Shown piece after piece: positions 56,379 to 64,000 of a stretch of DNA of 64,000 bases. Every line of letters begins with the position of its first letter. The stretch's first letter is position 1. The DNA lies in contig NC_089188.1 in assembly GCF_947507565.1 (NCBI RefSeq), positions 1,674,001 to 1,738,000 on the forward strand, given 5' to 3'. The notes under the pieces are model-generated. The model ran no database searches. It was not told the origin of the DNA and saw nothing but the letters and a program-made list of their open reading frames with translations. Source of the DNA: Oscarella lobularis (taxonomy: Eukaryota > Porifera > Homoscleromorpha > Homosclerophorida > Oscarellidae). The translations under genes and the position numbers were made by a program.

Positions 56379-58557
56379 TCATTTATCCAAACGGCAAAGG
56401 GGATTGTCGTGCACCATTTGAAGATCTACTTTGTGACCGAACAAATCCCTTATGTTGGAGATGCCATACTTGATCATCGTAGGTCTAGTAGAATTCCAAC
56501 ACTTTTTTTATCTCAGTACGTTAGCTAAATCGGCTAGTGACCTTTCGAGTGAGAGACCCCAAGCAATCACCGAAACATTCTCCGGAAGTCCCATCGGAAG
56601 AAGCATTTCTGGCCGAAAAACGCCGCTGTTTCCCACTTCTATCCATTTCTTCATTTCTAGATTTGAACAAAAAAAACGTAATGCAAGCTGGAATTGCTGC
56701 AGATAGACTAGACCGTCGTGATAGCTGAAGACTTCCATGCTTGGCTCTGTGTAAGGATTGTACGTCGGCTTGAATTTGAGATTAGTCATTCCTGTATACA
56801 AATTATGACGATGACGTTTTGAAATTAGCTATAAGGCACCGAGCTTCTTGAAAAATTCATACAGAATTCCGATGAGGTTTGCAAGCGTCAAATCGTAGTC
56901 CGCAATGAAGCCTTCAATTTGATGAAACTCGGCTAAATGAGTCGCATCGAGTGCCTCGTTTCGAAAAACTCGGTCAACAGAGAAATATTTTACAGGAGAA
57001 AAAGTTTCCTAAATCCAGCGAATGACATTGAAGATAAGAGCATTCCCTCTTCACCTGCTGAGAAAGCTTGTAAAGCATTCTGGCGCTGACAGCCGTCGTA
57101 TGCGTTCTCAAAATATTCTTTTTTGCTTCTTCAAATTTCCAATCATATTGGTATCTGCGTATAATCACCATGATCAGTCAATCTGTGCAAGAGCTGCGAG
57201 CAATAATACCCCGTTGATCCATAACAATCTCCCTCGTGTACAAGCTTTACTTTCTCGGCGTATTCGTCAGGTATTTCGGCAGCGTACTTAGGATCTGATT
57301 TTGAAAGTGGAGCGAAACGGGGGCCCCCATAGTCAATAGCCAATAGTCTTCGCTTTGTGCCTACCTTTCATAAAGAACGTATCGTGAGCATCTCGCGCTG
57401 GATGCTGCTGTGGCTGGAAGAGAGCATCAAAATTCCAAAATGAGCTTTCCACAAAATTGTTCGTGGGCATCTCAGTAAATCTAGCAGGCACAAATTCGAA
57501 AGGTTCACACTTCACGTCACGAACTACCCACCCCATTTCAAGAAAAATCTGCCTAAATTCAGATCGAACTTTCATCAAGGGATGTAGGTGCCCGCTTTTT
57601 GGGTAGAGACCCTTTGCTGAAAAGTTGTATGGTTTGAAAGTTTTCCCTTTCCACGATCCACTACAAAAGAGATAATCAGAAGCCGTTTGTTGTGGTCTAC
57701 CTGCTTCGTGCCTGGCGATCATTTCAGCAGTCAACTCAGCCTCGGGCTTTTCTATTTGCGTTGTGAACGCAGAGCCTTTGGACACGAGAAAGGTATTGGA
57801 GACCCTGCGAAAAACGCAGGGATAGTCAGTATCATAAGAACGTAGTTTCGCAAACCAACCCTTTAGAAAGGAGTTTTCGCCTTTGAAGATCCTTCAATTG
57901 ACCTTTCTCTATGTCTTGCCATTTCTGCTCTTCAATTTTCTGCAGCAGCGTTTTGACATCGTCTTTGATCTCCGTTACCTAATGTACGAAGAGAGTACTG
58001 TTTGCAGTCCCCACACGACGCTTTCTACCTTTCGAAACACGCGCTTTTCTCCGGCAGCCGTTTTTCTAACTTCTAGCCACTTTTTCGCAATCGCTTGTCT
58101 CATTCCCAACTCGGCTATTGTCTTTGAAAGAATCTCCTAAGAAACACGGTGTCCCCCTATCTCCCGCTGCGCGGAGACGTCGCAAGAATTTAAGCTGCCT
58201 ACTTCAAGCTCAGCCTGAGAAGTTCCTTCGTCGGGATTGACAGCACCATAAACCGTTGCCTCGTGACTTCCATTTTGAGCGACGTCTTTTCCTTCGCTGG
58301 TCAGCAACCACACTTCTGCTTGCCTCTTTTCCACGTCGACAACCTAGACGTGCCTAATTAGTTTGAAAGAACGACGCGGCAGCAACTAGAAGAAAGGTAC
58401 GTACGTCTTTAAGCGACTGTAGGCTTTTGATCGCTCCAACGACGGTCTGGTGATCGCAGCCGAAGTCTTTTGCCAATACAGCGCTGCTCGCACTTCCGCG
58501 CTCCGCAACAACGCGAAGTATCTTCTGGTGAAGACTTTCCTGCGCTGCTTCTTCCAT
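56379..58557 (-). CDS. FARSA: Phenylalanyl-tRNA synthetase alpha subunit, cytosolic
   Basis: About ten exons. The start is [20 protein letters not shown], a winged-helix region with [17 protein letters not shown]. The class II core includes [20 protein letters not shown], then [20 protein letters not shown] (motif 1/2 region), [15 protein letters not shown], then [35 protein letters not shown], and [20 protein letters not shown]. It ends with [20 protein letters not shown] plus RLDK, a spliced last exon. The alpha2-beta2 enzyme charges tRNA-Phe in the cytosol; alpha holds the active site. Divergent from FARSB with about 430 bp between starts. Confidence 0.95.
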
Positions 58558-58987
58558 GGATGCGTGCACGGGTTCGGGCAAGGTTCGGGATTGTCAGCAG
58601 CGATTGCGCACCTGTTTTTCAAAACAAAGGAGTGGGAGTCTGATGAGGGGAACAGAGTCAGGGAACTGGAACGCATGAAATTCAAGTTAAAATCTAGCTA
58701 AACTCGGCTTGTAAGTGAAATCCGACTCTAAACGACAGATTTACGTCAACCAAGGCCACGCTAAGCGTAGCTCCTCTTCAAACGAGCGCCAATTTCCTGC
58801 TTCTATTTTTGATGTCGCTGAGGAGGTTCAAAATTTACGTAATCATTTCAGTTCACACACGTCACAAGCCTAACTACATTACTGCATGACGTGAGACCAC
58901 CCTACCTCACCGCCGCCCAAACCGGCACCACTCTAACTCCACCCGTTGCCAGAACAGTTGTTTGCAAGCGCGCGTCAGATCAAGCAA
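58558..58987. promoter_or_regulatory. Divergent promoter between FARSA and FARSB
   Basis: 430 bp between the two divergent start codons of the obligate alpha/beta partners. No gene, repeat or clear TATA box seen; transcripts of both subunits should start here. Confidence 0.6.
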
Positions 58988-61842
58988 ATGCCTACCATCA
59001 GTTTGAAGAGGGATCTTCTTTTTGAAGCCCTGGGACAAACCTTTAGTGCGTACAATGTATAGGCTTTTGCTTACATTTTACTATAGATGTCCTTCGCCGC
59101 TCCTAGCTGATGCCGAATTCGCAGACTTCTGTTTCGACTACGGGCTCGAACTAGACGAAGTGGTAAAGAGAGATAGATATCGCAGTCAGTGACCCACGCA
59201 AAATGAAAATACCGCACAGACGTCGGAGAAAATCATGCTATCCAAGGAGCAGGGCGAGAAAAAAGCTGAAGGCGCAGACGAAACGGTTATCTACAAAATC
59301 GAAGTTCCTGCCAATAGGTGCCCATGGAAAATTCAAACGGCTCGTGTCATCGTTCTATAGCGCGATTCGTTAATTAGACAGGATTTGCTGTGCCTCGAAG
59401 GCCTCGCGATGGCCCTCAACGTCTTCCGAGGGTATAGTGAGTTCGTCCCGTATCGCTTTATCTAGTTGTGACTGTCAGACGACGCAAACCGCCTCGCTAT
59501 CGCAAAAACGTGCCCAAAGCCAGACAAATTTTGCATGTGAAACCGGAGGTAGGTACACCCTCCGGGGTTGCATGGTGCGTCTGGGCAATGTAACGTTGCG
59601 TTTTCGTGCAGACGAGCGCTGTTAGACCGTTTGCTGTAGCCGCTGTCTTACGGAACATAAGGTTCACCCAGGTAGGTAGATGGCCGAGGGCAATAAAACG
59701 TGATCGTGCTTGTACCCCCACGCCTTTGAATATAGAGCAGCTACGAAAGTTTCATCGAGCTGCAGGAAAAGCTGCACCACAACATTTGCAGGCATTAGAA
59801 AACTAGCTTTCTCTGATCCGTACACTAAGAACTTTGCCTAGAAAACGCAAGTTTGTTGCAATTGGAACTCATGATTTGGACACAGTGGAGGGCCCGTTTA
59901 CATATGAAGCCCTTCCACCTGAGAAAATCAAGTTCAAGCCACTCAATAAGGTATGGCAGAGGCTCCGTGTCGCGCGGCTTAGGTTTGCGTGCAACGATCG
60001 ACGTTTTAGGAAAAAGAGTACAGTGCTGTTGAACTGATGCAGCTCTATAAGGTCAGTGCCTAGCGCCTCTCAAAAACGTCGCGCAAGTGATTTGTTTTCG
60101 ACGCACTAGACGGACACGCACTTGAAACCGTACCTCTCGCTTATAGAAGATAAGCCTGTTTACCCCGTTATTTACGACAAAAATCGGGTTGTGCTTTCGA
60201 TGCCTCCAATAATCAATAGCAAGTCTCAAAACAGTCAATCTAAGTACTACATGTCACTTTTAGGTGATCACAGCAAAATTTCGCTTGGAACGCGCAACGT
60301 GTTCATCGAGTCGACTGCTCTAGATCTGCACAAGGTTCCTAATTTAAATGTAATAGCCATTCAATGCTTCAATACATTGACTGGTGAAGGCAAAGATCGT
60401 TTTGGACACTCTAGTCTGCATGTTCAGTCAGTACTGTGCCGAGCCGTTTGAGTAAGACTAAAACGCCCCTACGTTACGTGCAATATGACATACCTTTATA
60501 GAGTTGAAGCCGTTGACGTAGTTCAACCGGATGGCACAACGGTGCAGTACCCACTGCTTCCGTACCGAACCGAAGTCATCTCCACGGAACTGTGCAACAA
60601 GAAGATAGGAATTAGGTAGCGAAAATGTAGTCCTGAATAATAAATTTTCTAAGATAAACTAATAGTGTTACAACTAAAAAGCTTTGTGAGATGCTAGAGC
60701 AAATGTCGTTGGGAGCCAAAGCGATAGACGAAGGCAAGGTTGAAGTGGAAATTCCCCCCACCCGACCAGGTAACATTAGACAATTTGACTATACCACACC
60801 TTGCGCAAGTTTATTTCTAGACATTTTGCACTGGTGCGACGTTATCGAGGATGCCGCCATTGCATACGGATACAACGCCATACAAAAGACGGCTCCGAAA
60901 ACGAGCACTGTTGGAGAGCAGGTTTATATGGGCTCAATGTATATTTGATATGGACTCTGACTCTATTGTTTGGGACAGTTTGCATTGAACAAACTCACAG
61001 ATCTGCTACGGGGAGAAATAGCTCAAGCTGGATTTACGGAAGTTCTAACTTTCGCTCTGGTAATCAACGCGACAGCCTACGCATAAAAGACAAGTGCATA
61101 CGTATGGGGTTTGCACGCAGTGTTCAAGGGATGACGTCGCTGCCTACCTAAACAAAGACATAACCAACGTCCCAGCAACGCACATTGCAAATCCTAAAAC
61201 ACTTGACTTTCAGGTATGTATGCGTGAGTGCAATCGCGCGCCTCGGCTTAGGTATTGAACTCGCAGGTGGCACGCACGACACTTATGCCAGGAATTTTCA
61301 AGACCATTAACTGCAATAAGAAAATGCCCTTGCCTATTCAAGTGTTCGAAACTTCTGACGTTGTGTTCAAGGACAGCCAAAAAGGTGTGATCGTTTCACG
61401 TCTGCAAACTCACTAAGTTAACGTTGAGCCTAACTAAGATGTCGGGGCAAGGAACGAGCGTCACGTTTGTGCAGTTCATTACGACAAATCACCAGGATTT
61501 GAAGTACATACACGTACCTTATACTTGAGCAAACCTGATTGATTGCCAATCTAAAGGTAATCCATGGCCTGCTGGACAGAATTATGCAGCTTCTCGAAAT
61601 TAAGCCGTCTGATGACGACGAAGGCTACTATTTGCGCGCTTCTGACGGTAACAAATCATCTGCAAAAACTGTTCAAACATTGCTTCGCAGATCCTACCTT
61701 CTTCGCCGGAAGATGTGCTGAGGTAGTGGCTCTGGGTAGTCCAATAGGAATGATTGGTGTCGTCCATCCAGCTGTTCTCGAAAACTTTGAGCTGCAGATG
61801 CCCTGTGCTGCCCTGGAAATCAACATTGAAAAATTTTTGTGA
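58988..61842 (+). CDS. FARSB: Phenylalanyl-tRNA synthetase beta subunit, cytosolic
   Basis: About fifteen exons. The start is [19 protein letters not shown], almost identical to animal FARSB. Further matches: [34 protein letters not shown] (B3/4 domain), [40 protein letters not shown] with [33 protein letters not shown] (B5 domain), then [31 protein letters not shown] and the terminal LEINIEKFL. The beta subunit carries editing and tRNA-binding modules of the cytosolic heterotetramer. Exons are cut by introns of about 45-150 nt. Confidence 0.95.
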
Positions 61843-62082
61843 CTCAGTTCACAAGTACTGTGTTTTGTAGTCCGCGGGTTTTGCTACATTTGCTAGGACA
61901 AAACAACAAACACAGAAAGATAAAATGTCTAGTCAACTACCTCCCGCTACGTCTTGAATTTCATTATCATACTTCTTTGAATATTTACTGAGAATACCGG
62001 TAGATAAGATTGAATGCATTAGCCACCTGCAAGGCAACGATATAAGAGACTGGGCAGAGTCAATCCGACATATACGTATACG

Positions 62083-64000
62083 ATGTCCACCAGTCGCAAG
62101 GAAAGCAGCGAACAAGACTCGGAAGAGGAACAAGACTCGGAAGAGGAGAGCTGCGACGTTCTCCGAAAAGCCGAGATAAAACGACAAGCTGAGATAGAAC
62201 GACAAGCCGAGAAAGAACGACAAGCCGAGAAAAAACGACAAGCCGAGAAACAAGGGCAAGCCGAGAAACAAGGGCAAGCCGAGGAGAAACAAGGGCAAGC
62301 CGAAAGAGAACGCGGGAGCGCCCTTAAGGTCCTTTGCCGAATTTCCCTTTAGCAAATCTATAATCAGTATTGGCTACTTCAATTAGGCTCGTCTTACAAG
62401 AGTGTTCATTCCAACGCCAGAAGAGGATGCTGAAATTGATTGCAAGTCTCCTTCGACATTCCGGATCATTTTGGAGCGAGACTACGATGGCTTCAGCAAC
62501 AGGAAAACAGCTGCAATCATGAACGCCCTTATAGTAACCCAAACGCTTGACGATATTCTTACTGAAATGTAATTGAAGGAAGTTGGGATTGAGAACTACG
62601 GCTTGGTCACAAATCCAGCTGAAAATAAACTCGAATTCTTCATTCCTCTTTCTAAAATTCGAGATCTTAGAAATCCAGAAACACAGAAAGACAACCTATC
62701 ACGGCCTAAATTTAGAGGACGCGTTTTTGCTCGTCTCGAAAGGGTTCTAAGTGGAGTAGCAGACTTTGCCGATATAAGTAGGTTCTACCATAGACACAAC
62801 TATTTAAATTATAAATTGCGACGAACGTTTTAGTCCCTGCGTTTCCCAGAAAAGGCGAAGACGTATTTGAGATTGCACCAAAAGAGTGCGGGAGAAAAAT
62901 CAAGGGAAAGGAAAAAGACGATGGCTATGCATGCTGGAAGCCAGATTATCTAAAACGCACGAGAGAATTTAAGAAATCAATGGACGAGTAAGTAATCAAT
63001 CACCTGCCAACTTAGGTAAACTGCAAAAATTTTAAATTTAGTAACACGTTACTATCGCCTATTCAAACACAACCGACAAGGTGAGAAAACAATAAAATAA
63101 ACATAAGGTAATTACCGGTAACTGTTTGAGTTAGTGACGGGAATACAAATGAAAGTGGAAGTGAAGTGAAGCTAAAAATAGACGAGTAAAAATCGCAAAT
63201 AAAAACAAGCTAAATGTAATACTGTTTGAAGTCTGTACAAAGACGAGGACAAAAAAACCTGGTAAAGTTCTTTGATCAAGCCAAAAACTTGTGTTCTATT
63301 TCATTGCTAAAGGAAAAAGATGTTCGAACAACATGAAGAGAACTACAAAGACTGTGCTTGCCAACAGCATTGTGACGCATTTGAAGTGTTAAAAGGGAAC
63401 CAAATAACCGCTGAAAGAATTCCCAAGTTCTTAGAATTGTCAAAACACGTTTTTAGTAAGCGCCATTCCCTTACCCACGTTGTACATAATACACAAGCGT
63501 CTCTAGAAAAGTCAAAATTTGAACTTAAGCCTGTCAAGGGGCTTATATCTTCAAAAGAATATTTTGCTGCAATGGCATTCAGGTGTCTTCCCATTGTACC
63601 ATATATCAGGCCGGAGAAATGTGCAGAGTATTCGCCCGAACCGTGAGTTATTTGCACTCACACTCACCGCATATCATCTATCATTCTTTGTAGTGACTTC
63701 TGCTATGCTGTCCTTGGCCACGTCCCTCTTCTCTGCATTCCAGAATATGCGGACCTATTGCAAGTGCGCTCCTAGTACTTACTTGGCGCATCTGCACTCG
63801 CTCTTGTTCAGTATCTAGGACAGGTCTCCCTAGGAGCAAATACATCGCAGTTGAAGTCCTTGGCCTGCGTAAGTCATACACGTACGTGTAGACAGTAGAC
63901 ATGGACAGTCCTTCTTAGTTGTACTGGAGCTCTATTGAATTCGGAGCGATTACAATAAGCAAAGAAAAGTACGTGGCGATTGGCTCAGCCCTTCTATCCT
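62083..64000 (+). CDS. Aromatic amino acid hydroxylase homologue with altered iron site (3' end beyond the window)
   Basis: The start at 62083 gives an acidic N-terminus, then a coiled coil of RQAEKE-type hexads from an 18-nt repeat. Splicing yields an ACT-like regulatory domain (FRIILERDYDGFSNRKTAA, IENYGLVTNPAENKLEFF), then PAFPRKGEDVFEI and the catalytic core: ENYKDCACQQHCDAFEVL, FELKPVKGLISSKEYFAAM, PYIRPEKCAEYSPEPD, FCYAVLGHVPLL, YLGQVSLGA, LYWSSIEFGA and AIGSALLS. The family uses tetrahydrobiopterin and non-haem iron to hydroxylate Phe, Tyr or Trp. The usual HELLGH is YAVLGH, so the first iron His is Tyr; the second His and the Glu of IEFG remain. The apparent stop at about 62568 lies inside a 45-nt intron. 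The gene runs out of the window. Confidence 0.82.
62161..62315 (+). repeat. 18-nt coding minisatellite (RQAEKE hexad) at the start of the hydroxylase homologue
   Basis: Seven or so tandem copies of an 18-nt unit (consensus cgacaagccgagaaagaa), degenerating into caagggcaagccgag units. All stay in frame and encode a charged helical repeat. Slippage of such a unit should give length variation between alleles. Confidence 0.75.

Noticed and set aside
62560-62575. In-frame TAA in the hydroxylase homologue, suggesting a pseudogene
   Set aside because: A 45-nt intron starting gtaaccc (after NALI) and ending ttgaag removes the stop and restores an alignment to the ACT domain of aromatic hydroxylases.
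1-64000. CRISPR arrays, tRNA or rRNA genes, intact transposons
   Set aside because: None could be supported on reading both strands; the repeats seen are microsatellites or coding repeats.

Overview
The window is nuclear DNA of an early-branching animal, most likely a homoscleromorph sponge (Oscarella-like); this is an inference. It rests on split genes with very small introns (about 42-100 nt, GT-AG with a few GC-AG), tight packing, two type IV collagen genes, a TGF-beta ligand, and a set of recognisable metazoan housekeeping genes. I saw no prokaryotic, phage or transposon genes.

Layout. 1-12841 (minus): four tandem paralogues of a family I do not recognise. What first looks like eight short genes resolves, after splicing, into four genes of two modules each. 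Every module is an N-terminal region resembling a PUB/PUG domain, followed by a conserved all-helical domain with a VWQAENxLxHF signature. The second module carries an acidic tail, a coiled coil and a small C-terminal domain. 12943-15096 (+): an intronless membrane-anchored class 3 lipase. 15187-15845 (-): a small death-domain protein. 15886-21106: NCBP2, a TSC22-family gene, SERP1/RAMP4, RNASEH2B and RPP38. 21106-26129 (-): PEX1. 26771-29798 (-): an ENOX gene. 29891-31407 (+): mannose-6-phosphate isomerase. 31423-32126 (-): BLOC1S1.

32502-47546: a head-to-head pair of type IV collagen chains, the ancient animal arrangement, sharing about 620 bp of promoter. 47738-52912 (+): a secreted cysteine-rich protein, a Sec23-type zinc-finger/vWA protein and a TGF-beta ligand. 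53034-55361 (-): ANKRD42. 55436-56203 (-): a GTP cyclohydrolase I homologue. 56379-61842: FARSA and FARSB, the two cytosolic phenylalanyl-tRNA synthetase subunits, again head to head. 62083-end (+): an aromatic amino acid hydroxylase homologue, cut by the window edge.

How the genes relate. Two obligate heteromers (collagen IV, PheRS) are each encoded by divergent partners. GTP cyclohydrolase makes the pterin used by aromatic hydroxylases; both homologues flank the PheRS pair, and both have lost catalytic metal-site residues while keeping open, spliceable reading frames. Several other neighbours are divergent pairs with 50-100 bp between start codons. All gene models come from reading splice sites by eye; exon ends are approximate where not stated.
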